A stretch of 64,000 nucleotides of DNA from Notospermus geniculatus (taxonomy: Eukaryota > Nemertea > Pilidiophora > Heteronemertea > Lineidae). Below the pieces are notes generated by a model. That model saw only the letters and a program-made list of their open reading frames with translations. It was not told the DNA's origin and ran no database searches. The DNA lies in the NCBI GenBank assembly GCA_002633025.1, contig NMRB01000019.1:904127-968126 (forward strand), read 5' to 3'. How positions within the stretch are numbered: the first letter of the stretch is position 1; every line of letters begins with the position of its first letter. Position numbers and translations under genes: made by a program. Shown here one piece after another: positions 14,101 through 24,443 of this stretch.

Positions 14101-17100
14101 AATTAGCAGAGAATGATAATGAACATGAAGGTCAGAAGGTATTTGACAAAGCGAAGATTGGGCTGGTTAGAGGTCAGATAGACTGAACACATCTTATTAA
14201 CAAGCTGAGGTTACCAGACTTGATGTGTGAAACCAGAAGTTACGGTAAGTAAGGCCGTTAGATTTCAGCTTGGTGGGTCATCGATTTGGAATATCTGCAG
14301 CTAAGAAGTGCACGGCAGATCAAGGCCACTATGTCGTGTTCTTTTCAACAAATTTGCAGTCAAACTGTGAAGAATGCAATAAACGAGACTCTGAATGGCT
14401 GACGTTTATTTGAATGAACTAAGCCGTTGGCAAGGATCTCATGAATGCCTTGGTATTCTGTGGTATACTGCGGTTTGAAAGAGCAATTCCACATGGGTTT
14501 CAATTAGTGCTGCCACCTAGCAATCAGCTCGTAAATTGGGTGACGTCTGGTGAGGAGTTTTCAGTGCAAGTGGTGTCATGTATGTCCTGATTTACTGTGT
14601 GGGGAAAACAACTCTCCGAAGGACCAGAACCAGTCAACAGGAATTAAAATCCAAGGCCTAATTTGATAAAGTGGTTTTGAATAAAACACCCTCAGTTTAC
14701 AGGCACTAGACAATCTAACTAGATGTGTATGCGCAAGAATGACACAAAGTCTCTATATTCATGATTCCAGCATGCAGCATTCAAAAGGAACAAACATGAT
14801 ACTGTGCACTCATTCAGGACTCAACATGCCACAGAATACTTCATGAATTGACACACTACTCTCTGTTACACATGAATAAGCTGACCCCAATCCGGGACGG
14901 CATTGTAAAACAGGAAGTCAGGGAGCTAGTGCAGCATGTGGCGTAGTTGTTCCAGTGATTTACGCCCCACTTGCTGTCAAAGGCAACTGATACCAAGTTT
15001 CCAAGCCCCCCCCCCGAGGCTCAAAGAGTTAATGAATGAACAAGTCTATGATTATCACATCAGATACAGTTGCATACATCATAAACATGACTAGTGGTTT
15101 GTTCTTTTCATACAAGTTGTAAACTAAACAAGGCAATGAAAGAGTGCATCTGCAGTCATTCATATATGCAACAAGAAACCTCAGCTTGCAGACAAGAAGT
15201 GTTCGTATAAACAAATAGCAGCAAAACGGGGAAGAAACGTGCAAAATCAAACCTTCGTAGCAAGATAAATTGCCAAGAGCCTCAGTGTAAACATTTTGGA
15301 GTTCCACAGCATGGTCAATACACGCCTGGCGTACATGTTCATGCAGGCCATTTAGCTAGGAGACAATGAAACAACGGTCAAAGTCATACAACAGGTGGTG
15401 TTATAAGCTGCAGAAGGGTGACGCCAGAGGGTGTTCAGAAATAGAGGTATTTGTTCTAAATATGTGAGTAAGAATTGATAGAGGTCAGGAAGGTTCTACT
15501 TTATCTTGCCTGGAGTTTTGACAAAAGGCAAGGGGATCATACGACTCACAGAGGACACAGTGTTCACCTACATGTACTGCATTACTGTGCATCGTTTAAC
15601 CGAAACCACAACAAAATCGACTTCCACGTCGAAGGGGAATGATAGGAAAACATCCCAGTAACCAATCCAGGGTATAAAGGTCACATGTAACTGGGTGAGA
15701 GGATTACCAAGAAAGTGAGGCATCTACAGGGTAAACTTTAAATCTTTCAGAATTAGGCCAACAGAATCTTCCTGTTTGATTAAGTGAATGTCAAGTTGGC
15801 AACATTTCTGAACATCCGAATCTATCTTAGTTTGAAAGGACAACACCACTCCCTAACTCTGACCATGAGTCGAGTGGACAGACGGTTTTAAGGAGGCTGA
15901 ATTTTTTTTTAATGTGATAAAAAGAAGGACATATTAGACCACGTGAAAACTACAAGACTAGAGAAACATGCTGTTATCTTGTTAGTAAAGATAGAATCCT
16001 TTAGAAATCAGCAAGAAATCAGTGATTTTTTGAAACCCTTTAAAAACTTGATCCAGTGGGATAGAAGGATATCTGAGGCTGCATCATGATGGTCCTTAAC
16101 AAGGTATCAGGAACCACCACCAAAGGGTTTATGTCCAACACCGTAGACTCAATTCAAACTAAAGCATCAGTAGGTGTTCACCTCTTGATGAAAATACATG
16201 TAATGACTATGGTAGAGAAAGAATGTCGACCAACACACCTTGCCAAGATCTTGTAACTGGGTCATTCTTATCTTCTCCTCCTCAATCCAAATCTTACTGG
16301 AAAAGAAAGGAAATGTTTCACCACAGATGGCAGGCTTTTTTCATCACCAATAACAAATAAGACGAAAAAATTGGTGAGAATTCTTGTCTGCACTTAAACT
16401 TTGCATATAAGCCAAAGTTTGTCTTCTCCCTCAGTCATGCTGGCTGGTTTCAATTCATGAGCCTAACAGCAGTAGAAACCCTTGACAAACCCTGGGCCAA
16501 CCGCACAGAAAGTCCAGTAGCGCTTTCGGTGCCTATCGGCGGTTTAGTTTATGGGAAAATGTGTTTAACTGCCAAAAGGTGCTGGTAGCACTATCAGACT
16601 TTCTGTGACAATTGTGGGAGGATTATAACTGTTTTTAACACGTCTGACTTAGCCGTTGTGTAACCGGAAGTGGAGATCGCAGTGTCAGCTGATCGTGGAC
16701 TATGTCTCTTCTGCATTGTTTTGCCGTCAGTTAACTTTCAAAATGTACCCTTTGTCTTATTCTTGTGTGAGTACACATAATTATATTTCATTCAAAGGAA
16801 ATGATGCTTTTATTGTGTTTATTCACTCCATACACCCCATGAATGCAGTATAAATCAGTAGGCCTACCGGTACATGTCTGCCTCTGAATACAACTTCTGA
16901 ATAAAACTAGCGCCACTCGGCAGCATGCGGAGGGCTGGAGAACTGTTTTGCTGACGGGAACCTTGAAAAATTTCTGGTCCCGAAAACATTATCTGTGTAT
17001 AGGTCGACCCCCTAACTTCAAGGACCAAAAATTGGTACCAAAAACTCGACCTATACACGAGTATATACGGTAAGACAAAAAAATTGGTGGGAATTCTTGT

Positions 17101-19596
17101 CTGCACTTAAACTTTGCATATAAGCCAAAGTTTGTCTTCTCCCTCAGTCATGCTGGCTGGTTTCAATACATGAGCCTAACAGCAGTAGAAACCCTTGACC
17201 ACCCTGGGGCAACTGCACAGAAAGTCCGGTAGCGCTTTCAGTGCCTATCGGCGGTTTAGTTTATGGGAAAATGTGTTTAACTGCCAAAAGGCGCTGGTAG
17301 CACTATCAGACTTTCTGTGTGGTCAGCCCTGGTCTGCCACCCCACCCCCCACACACACACACACGCACACACAATGAACCCTATGGTATGCTCCTGAGGT
17401 ACACCTTACATCACTTACAGTAACTCCCTAGGTATATAAAATGTCAGTTTGCTTTCTCCCATGAACTCGTGAACTTTGATGTCTCCTCCCTCATTGGTTG
17501 GGAACCTGTACGCCCGTGTTGAGATGTTGTCATATAGGGGGCGTAACTGTCGTACACGGTCAGTGGATTTACTGCGCATGACTTTCCTTCTGGTAGAGAT
17601 ATCGGCCAAGAGATCGTCGCCATCGAGGCTCATCTGGAAGTAAAAGAGCACAACATAGACTTGACCCCAATAAGAAAACATCGGCTCCAACACGTCCTTT
17701 GTGACCAGAAAGCCAATCAGAAGGCAAGAAACTCCCATGATGTGCGTGATGTGGAGGTCATATGACGAAGTCCGCCGCAAGGAAGTGGATGTAGTCCTTG
17801 TCTTTACTTTTGGCTTTTGACGTTGGAAAAGTGTGGGTAGATTTGACCCCAACACACCAAAACTAAGACAGGTGACCTCCTACTTGAAACCTACCAGAGT
17901 ACCAGTACCAGTGGACAGGGTTGACGCATTCAGTAGATCAGCCTCTGTCTGTTCAAATGCCTCCTCCACTTCATCGTTTTCCACGTCTGGTAAATCCTCA
18001 TCCTCAAACAGGGTTTCCTCTTGCCAGGCACGCACGGTGACTGTCCCACAGCCTTCTCTGAAACAAACCGGAGGAACAGATCAATATCAACACCTTCTCA
18101 TTCATAGGCAAGAAGTACATAGAGGAAAGAAGAAAACCACCGGAGGTCCTCTTTATTACACCTTTGACACATTCCAGCCCACTCCCCTACCCCCTGAAAG
18201 GACCAAGCTTGACCTCTTGAAAAGAACCAGATCTGGCCAGTAGAAAAGATCAGGTTTGGGGCTTTTGATACAAGTACACGCATAATACCAGCACCCTGTG
18301 AAAGCTATGTCTTTGGAACTACCGTAGTTCAATGCAATTAACACAGAAACTCACCCAAGGTTAACAGTTAAACTCCCATCTGGCGCTTTTATGAGGGATT
18401 CCATGGTAAAGATTGCATATCCTATTTGAGCCATCTAAAACAGAAAAGAAGCGGTTAAATATACCATCTCAATGAAGGCATAAGACATAACCATCGGAAG
18501 GTATGAACTGATAAGTTGATGCTTGTATATAGTAACTCCCCCATGTGAGAGTTTTCTTGCATGGTTTGGCACTCAACTTGGCCAAATCATCCTTGCTTCT
18601 TTACAGCCAACGCCTCGACCAATAACACAAATGACAGGAGGAGCTCCTTCGGCCATGTTTACACTGTCATGGGTAGTAAAGGTGGGAGATTGTACGTACT
18701 GTCTCTGTCAATCTCTCCTTCACATCATAGACACCAAGCCTAACTCTCGTTGCCACGGAGATGGACTTCCAGTTGATGCAGAGAGTCTTCATAAACACAG
18801 GGCTACTGGCTTTCTGAAAGACCCAAAGAAGGCTCTATTAGACCTGAAGAAAACTGCATTATGTGCGACTCATTGCACCCAAGACATTCACTCAACCAGA
18901 AGCCAATCTGATTTTGAATTCTAAAAACTCAGTGATTCATGCAACGAAAATGAAGACTTACTTCCTCAATTTCTGTGTGAGCAAGCAGCGACCATGTTTG
19001 TTCTGGTGGTGTTATTGTGCTGACGACGACCATGGCGTTCGGTTCTTGACCTTGACCTCCAAGAGGGAGATTATCACAGCCTGAAGAGAAGTTAGCTTAA
19101 TATCAGTTCATCTGGATGGACTAAGGATGCAAGCAGGAGTTTTAGAAACAGAAATAACATCAAAACTTAGAAATTAAGTACTTACGAAAACACATTTCTA
19201 TCACAGGTTCATCAGTGGTCACAGCTGGAAAGGATGGAAAAGAAATTTCTGAATATTGTACCTAGCATCTGTGAATACACTGGACCCAGAATCAAGATGT
19301 CAAGAGTTTAGACTACCGTACCCGCTCTCCCCGCGAGGGTTGAAATCCTGTCATATACATCTGAATGGTAACACTTCCAAGCTACTCACATCCTAAACAA
19401 GTAGATTCATCCAATATGGCTGGTGAAGGTTGCTGAATCGGGTCATGACCAGTCTTTGCACGGAGCTGTTCCCGTAAGATATCCAGCTGCATTTTAAGGC
19501 ACTCATAACTGGCAATGTGGAGGGCTTCAATCCAAGCATCACGATCAACTTCTTGTTCTGATGCCAAGTACTGGACACGGTCATCCCCTTCAAACA
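5197..19596 (-). CDS. INPP4: INPP4-type inositol polyphosphate-4-phosphatase (3' 19 exons; 5' end missing)
   Basis: Removes the 4-phosphate from PtdIns(3,4)P2 (family knowledge), acting on endosomal and plasma membranes. Exons on minus: 19390-19596, 19186-19224, 18962-19080, 18700-18813, 18355-18434, 17895-18057, 17419-17633, 16239-16296, then 15253-15355 OR 13249-13351, 11573-11680, 11030-11301, 10556-10762, 10073-10333, 9245-9489, 6399-6539, 6162-6259, 5922-6031, 5549-5703, 5197-5329. With one alternative exon the phases close and give 941 residues plus the stop. The first recovered exon is the end of a PH domain ([13 protein letters not shown]); then a C2 domain with DEPVIEMCF and [11 protein letters not shown]; then the conserved [23 protein letters not shown] and [14 protein letters not shown] blocks; the CX5R loop CKSAKDRT at about residue 860; and the C-terminal KYAFNSL...KLYRPP. 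The start is lost in or beyond the gap 19649-19908. Confidence 0.96.
6860..7200. repeat. Minisatellite, unit about 43 bp
   Basis: Tandem, imperfect copies built on GTAGAGGCCAGGACGAGTCT followed by ACTATGGTTTATCAGACATG. Copies decay towards both ends. It lies inside an INPP4 intron. Confidence 0.8.
9813..10045. mobile_element. MITE with TACTGTAAAGC ends
   Basis: The ends TACTGTAAAGCAGGAAAATT and AATTATCTTGCTTTACAGTA form terminal inverted repeats. The interior is rich in repeated GCGAAAATTT and CGCGAA motifs. It has no coding capacity. It sits in an INPP4 intron, ending less than 30 bp downstream of the splice donor of exon 10073-10333. Confidence 0.8.
10860..10962. mobile_element. Small inverted-repeat element
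   Basis: GGGCCGTATTCTAGAAGC at the left is mirrored by GCTTCTAAAATACGGGCC at the right, around a roughly 65-bp centre. Non-coding, in an INPP4 intron. Confidence 0.7.
11409..11573. repeat. 38-bp tandem repeat that includes a splice donor
   Basis: CAATGACATTACCTCT recurs at 11409, 11447, 11485, 11523 and 11561, a spacing of exactly 38 bp. On the minus strand the copy at 11561 carries the real donor AGAG/GTAATG of INPP4 exon 11573-11680. Three further copies keep the GT; the copy at 11447 reads ATAATG. Confidence 0.9.
13249..13351 (-). CDS. INPP4: INPP4 alternative exon B
   Basis: A 103-bp exon starting [16 protein letters not shown] and ending YMQEYK plus one base of Gly. Acceptor ATCACACAG, donor CAAAG/GTAAAA. 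It starts in phase 0 and ends in phase 1, exactly like exon A at 15253-15355, and aligns without gaps to it. Either exon joins correctly to the neighbours 16239-16296 and 11573-11680. Confidence 0.85.
15253..15355 (-). CDS. INPP4: INPP4 alternative exon A
   Basis: A 103-bp exon starting [16 protein letters not shown] and ending LSCYE plus one base of Gly. Acceptor TGTCTCCTAG, donor GAAG/GTTTGA, weaker than exon B's. It shares with exon B the first Leu, a VYT triplet at the same position, and scattered R, D, L and Y. It corresponds to the same single segment of vertebrate INPP4 that precedes the EFVPTNL block. Confidence 0.82.
16368..16610. repeat. 250-bp duplicated segment carrying a CACAGAAAGTCC MITE, copy 1
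   Basis: Nearly the same sequence recurs at 17071-17322. Its second half (16494-16608) is a MITE-like unit with ends ACCGCACAGAAAGTCC and GACTTTCTGTG. A third, more symmetrical copy of that unit lies at 36583-36699. Located in an INPP4 intron. Confidence 0.8.
17071..17330. repeat. 250-bp duplicated segment carrying a CACAGAAAGTCC MITE, copy 2
   Basis: Second copy of the 16368-16610 segment in the same orientation, separated from it by about 450 bp. It ends against an AC-rich microsatellite (17350-17374). Confidence 0.8.
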
Positions 19597-19648
19597 CTAG
19601 CAAGATAAAAGACAACTTTAAGCAGGAAGTCCAGACAGAATTTATGAA

Positions 19649-19908
19649 NNNNNNNNNNNNNNNNNNNNNNNNNNNNNNNNNNNNNNNNNNNNNNNNNNNN
19701 NNNNNNNNNNNNNNNNNNNNNNNNNNNNNNNNNNNNNNNNNNNNNNNNNNNNNNNNNNNNNNNNNNNNNNNNNNNNNNNNNNNNNNNNNNNNNNNNNNNN
19801 NNNNNNNNNNNNNNNNNNNNNNNNNNNNNNNNNNNNNNNNNNNNNNNNNNNNNNNNNNNNNNNNNNNNNNNNNNNNNNNNNNNNNNNNNNNNNNNNNNNN
19901 NNNNNNNN
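19649..19908. other. Assembly gap (N)
   Basis: A run of 260 undetermined bases directly upstream of the first recoverable INPP4 exon. It may hide the beginning of the PH domain. Reading frames that appear to cross it are meaningless. Confidence 1.
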
Positions 19909-20539
19909 GTTGCATGCTGGGATGCCGTACTCGATAAATCGCGTATACCTGCCTTTTAGAGGATGCTTCCGCGAGGGATTATGGGACGTTGGTACTCGAT
20001 AAACGCAGTATACTTGAAAAACGGTGTTCGAACAGACCTGTTCATTGTACAATAGGATTTCCATTGTGTGCCTTGGAGTAACGTCACTTCCGATCGGGGA
20101 TTCTAAACTTTAGCGCCCCTACTTACCAAAAAACAAGCAACAGGTCAGAGATTGCTTACTGTCATCGACTCATGCTCATGTCATGTCACATGTCAGCATG
20201 CATGGAATGGATTGGACATGTGATGTTGGATTGGATGGTGGTGGTCAGACTCAGTCTCAGATCAGAGAGAGTGGCTTCACTGTTCCATCATGATCATTTC
20301 CCAGCAAATCACAGCATCGTTCGTGTTATGATGTCAATTTGTGTGACCTACCTATCAGATCAGATAACAGCATAAACAAATGCATCCTCGTTCATGTCGT
20401 TGAAAACAGAGAAACCAAAAAATTTTCGTGGAATTCAATCAGGACATCATGGCCACTCGCCTGGTCCCTGCCCTCGAGCCGCTTCGCTAATACTCGAAGA
20501 ACGGAGCAGTACGATGGTAAGATACTAGTCTACTAAGTA
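19909..20539. other. Stretch without a supported gene
   Basis: It begins with a repeat containing TACTCGATAAA and GGGATTATGGGACGTTGGTA. A related repeat occurs at about 56030-56160, upstream of the ABCE1 duplicate. I see no coding exon; the missing INPP4 5' exons could be here but were not recognised. Confidence 0.4.
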
Positions 20540-21343
20540 AAATAGATGGCAGCACCATACGGTGTCCGAATTTTTCACTCTCCAAGCAGCGATGGTATCG
20601 GGTTTATGCTTGGAGAGTGTATGAATATAGGTGGCAGCACCTGACGGCGTCCTATTTTTTCACTCTCCAAGCAGAGATTAGTAAGCAGAGATGATACTGG
20701 GTTTATGCCTGGAGTGTGCATAAATATAGGTGGCAGCACCTGACGGCCTCCCAAAATTTTCTCACTCTCCAAACAGCGATGATTACCTATCTTGGAGAGT
20801 GTGGAAAATAGACGGCAGCACCTTACGGCTATGATAAAATTAGCGATTTATAGCGTTGATTGGACGCAACTGGACGCAATTGGTCGCAGTTGGACGCAAA
20901 TTAGTGCGACCGGGGTACTAACATAGGCCAAGGCCGAAGGGCCTCCCGCGAAGTGCCTAGGCTGCTCTGTCTGTGCTGGTCCCATCTCCCCTGCGACATT
21001 ACTAATTTACTAATTTAGCCTACGTCAACATGGTCAAGGGCCAAGGGCCAAATGAAACTGCACTGACATATAGACCACCGAAAGGTGCTGCCGTCTATTT
21101 TCGTACACTCTCCAAGCATAAATAGTAATAATCGCCGGTTGGAGAGTGAGAAAGCCAGGCCGTCACGTGCTGCCATCTATACTAGTATAACTCCAGGCAT
21201 TGTATCATCGCTGTTTGGAGAGTGGAAAGCGAGAGACCGTCAGGTGCTGCCATCTATATTCCTACACTCTCCAAGCATAAACCAGGTATCATCACTGTTT
21301 GGAGAGTGACAAACTTTTACCGTCAGGTGCTGCCACCTATTTT
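20540..21343. mobile_element. Composite inverted-repeat element with internal arrays
   Basis: Left part (20540-20826): several copies of a 100-130 bp unit containing GGTGGCAGCACCTGACGG and CACTCTCCAAGCA. Right part (21068-21343): the same unit in the opposite orientation, ending CAGGTGCTGCCACCTATTTT. The roughly 240-bp centre is different. This is the layout of a non-autonomous DNA transposon with long, internally repetitive ends. Confidence 0.75.
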
Positions 21344-21903
21344 CAATCTCCAGACACGCTCAGTGTTCGCTGAGTTCAGTCTGGAGAGTGTTAGTGTCGA
21401 TGACGCTAACGCTAATCAGCCAATCACAGACGGTGACACAAAGTAAAACATTGATGCACAAGCCAAACACAAAACAGTGCATGATCATGTACATGCAGTG
21501 TCAGTGTAGTGTGTGCCAGGCTTCCACGTCATTGTAAACAAGTCATTAGAATTTAGGGGGCCTACCTCATCATGTCATTTACTGATAGAACAAATAAAAC
21601 ATGATACTCCATTTCATTATTTGAAGGGTTTGGACTGACATCAAATCTAGTCAGAAGAGTAAGGTAAAGCAAGAAGAAGCCAGGTCATGGATGGCAGCAA
21701 TCAACAATCATCATGATCATGCGGATTCATGGTCATGCACTGCAGCATCTCTCATGCTGCTGCTGCTGTGTGTGCATATAGCTAGGCCAAGGCCTATGTC
21801 ATGACATTGACATGATTGAGTGACATGTCATGTGCCTGGTGACTGGTGTAAGATGATGTGCGCCAGTGTGTTGCATCACGTACCGGTAGGCCTACCTTAG
21901 ATT

Positions 21904-22371
21904 AGGCCATGGGAACTTAGGTATGAGTTTACCGTCCGAAACTTTTTGAAAAGTGATGAGGCTTTTTTTCATTATTCATTATTCATTATTTTGTTTTGAC
22001 CCCTTTTCAAGTGAAAAACAAGGTACGGACTACCAGTACAATCAAGTGTCTTTCTTAAATACAGTGATTGGCTGATGGAGTCATCTCCCATTCTGCAGAG
22101 TGGCCGTGGTCATGGTCGTGATATGCTTCTGAATCCGTTGACATCGTGACCAATGAACAACAGAATGATTGAAACACATCACAGTAGGGTAAATTTAGTC
22201 CATTTTCGAGGGTATGAACAAAAAAAAGACACTTGAAACTAATTTTTTAGCTTTTGGGGGGAAAATTTTGGAAATAATGAAATTTTTGAAAATAATGAAA
22301 TTTTTCATGCGGTGGCGCCACCACCATGCGGGCGGTGGACGGTAAACTCATACCCAAGTTCCCATGGCCTT
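21904..22371. mobile_element. MITE-like element with AGGCCATGGGAACTT ends
   Basis: The left end GGCCATGGGAACTTAGGTAT and right end ATACCCAAGTTCCCATGGCC are inverted repeats of about 33 bp including GAGTTTACCGTCC. The roughly 400-bp interior is AT-rich with no coding potential. It lies a few hundred bases upstream of FBXO8. Confidence 0.8.
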
Positions 22372-22690
22372 AGAGTTAGTAGTAGGCTACCTAGACCTGT
22401 CAACACTGTGGTGGTGTGTGTAGTCGCTCCGCCTAGGCCTCTGTTAGACTTCTTACACAAACGTGCATGAGGTTGAAGGCCTAAACGTCATGACGTTAGC
22501 CTACTCTCATTGACATTATTATTGACTGACGTGTAGGATCATCACGATGCATCAATGGTGAACCTATCCTATGCTATGTGTCTTGTTAGAATTCTGTTCC
22601 AGAACAACTCCTGTTTTATTCCATTTCAGATAGTTTAGGACTATGTTCGTTTACTAGAAGACAAAGAGGTTGACCGTAGCTCATTCAGGC

Positions 22691-24443
22691 ATGGGGCAGG
22701 TACTATATAGACTGAGGGAATATGATAATCAAAACCCAGATGGCAAGCAACTCGCTGTGAGGGAACGTTTTCCTGATCTCGCTAATCTACCACCTGAACT
22801 CAGTTACACAATCCTCTCCTACCTGAATGCTACTGATCTTTGTCTGGCAGGATGTGTTTGGGAAAACCTGGCCAATGATGAGGTTTTATGGCTGGGGTAA
22901 GTTTTTGCCTGGGAAGTGGAATGAATGAATATTGAACACACAACAAAAACACGATTTTTCCACTTGAGAAGGAATATCGCAGATTGCAGGATAGGCCTTA
23001 CACTTGTGGTTTCCTAAGGATCATCAATATTGTTTGTGTATTATTAGTATATTTTGTAAGATCTAATAGAGTAATCGGCAGTCACGTAATGGAGGTGCAT
23101 GCGATATGAAGAAATATTGTCATTGCTGACTTTTCCAGATTGTGCCGGAGTGCTTGGCCGTACACTGCAATGTATCGCAGGAGACGTGAGCCTGGCTTTT
23201 CCTACAAGAAACTCTACCTGCTCCTCGATGAGGGTGTTCTCCTCTTCAATGCTTGTCCAGAAGAGGTATGTAACTGAATCAACATTGGCTTCGGGATGGA
23301 TAACATTGTCAGTGAGAGTGTCAGCGCTTCTTCGTTTTAGTACTGTTTTCCTATTCCATGCTGATGGGGTACATTTTGAACCTGTGATGTTTTTCAAGGG
23401 ATGAGATCAAGAATGAAGAAGTATCTTTGTGTCTGATTGAGGTGCGTTTGTTTCAGGGTATGCAGTACCTTATCAATCATGGACTCGTCATTGATAGACC
23501 AGAAGAGATTGCTAGATTCCTTCACAAGGCTAAATATGTGAACTGGAAAGCAAAACGTCAGTATTTAGAAAATAGGTAAGTGGGGCCGATGATGTAGAAG
23601 AAGCTAGCAATACACCTTCATGTTTTCTGATGATGGATGATGCCAGTAGGCAATGGGAGAATTTACTGCCGTTAGAGGCCGCCTGTTAGCGGTCCTAGCA
23701 CGTCACAAAATTGGACGTCATCGACGTTCCGTGGCGTCCATGTCATTATGGATGACGTCATGGCGTGCATTTCTTCTCTGTGATGTCAAATTTCATGGCG
23801 TCCTAGGACCGCTAACTTATGGTTCCTCTAATGGCAGGCAAGTCTCTCATTGGAGAACCAAGAATAGCTTAGATTCAGTCATTTGCAAGTTACAACAAAT
23901 TCATGTCCTTTTCTGTCTTTATTCCAGGAGAGATATTGTAGATCATCTTATTACCCTCCAGAATTTTGAAAACCAGTTTCTGCCAAATGCTCTACGGAAG
24001 TTTTTTAATGAAGTCCATGCACCGAATGAGAGAGGCACCTACTTACATTTCCTGATAGACAAGTTCTCAGAAAGGTTCTGTAGCTGTAACCCCACCCTGG
24101 GCCTTTCACCTGGTAAGTGCAGTTCAACTCCACTAAGTCTCATTGAACTTACCGGTATTCACTTAAGATTTGGTTGTTCTTCCTGTGTCAAGATCTGATG
24201 GATCTGGTTTCCTCCTTCATTTCATCATGAATTTTCTGTTTCTTTTCAGATGCCGTGTACGTCATTTGTTTCTCTTTAATCATGTTGTCTGTTGATCTGA
24301 GTAGTCCACATGTGAAGAACAAAATGTCAAAACGGGAATTCATACGAAATACACGCCGTGCCACTCAAGGAGTCAACGATGACTTTGCGGGTCATTGTTA
24401 CGATAATATCTATCTCATTGGGCACGTTGCACCAAAGGCATAA
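22691..24443 (+). CDS. FBXO8: F-box only protein 8 (F-box plus Sec7), complete
   Basis: Five exons: 22691-22896, 23139-23265, 23457-23575, 23928-24112, 24250-24443; phases agree and give 276 residues. The start is the ATG at 22691 (MGQVLYRLREY), matching the MGQ start of the vertebrate protein. An F-box (LPPELSYTILSYLNATDLCLAGCVW, about residues 34-60) is followed by a Sec7-like domain (about 105-270) with NQFLPNALRKFF and SPHVKNKMSKREF. Known FBXO8 recruits SCF ubiquitin ligase and acts on ARF6. The Sec7 segment that normally carries the catalytic glutamic finger reads FLPNALRK, so exchange activity is doubtful, as in vertebrate FBXO8. It is shorter than the human protein (319 residues) because the region before the F-box is reduced. 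It is divergent from INPP4. Confidence 0.96.
23662..23840. mobile_element. Inverted-repeat element in FBXO8 intron 3
   Basis: TTACTGCCGTTAGAGG..GTTAGCGGTCCTAG on the left mirrors CTAGGACCGCTAAC..CCTCTAATGGCAGG on the right. The interior contains several GACGTCAT/ATGACGTC motifs. Non-coding. Confidence 0.75.

Noticed and set aside
17833-18243. 136-codon plus-strand frame, Ser-rich
   Set aside because: Antisense shadow of the INPP4 exon 17895-18057 and its intron.
19382-20064. Long open frames across 19649-19908 on both strands
   Set aside because: They run through undetermined bases (N) and carry no information there; only the 19390-19596 exon is real.
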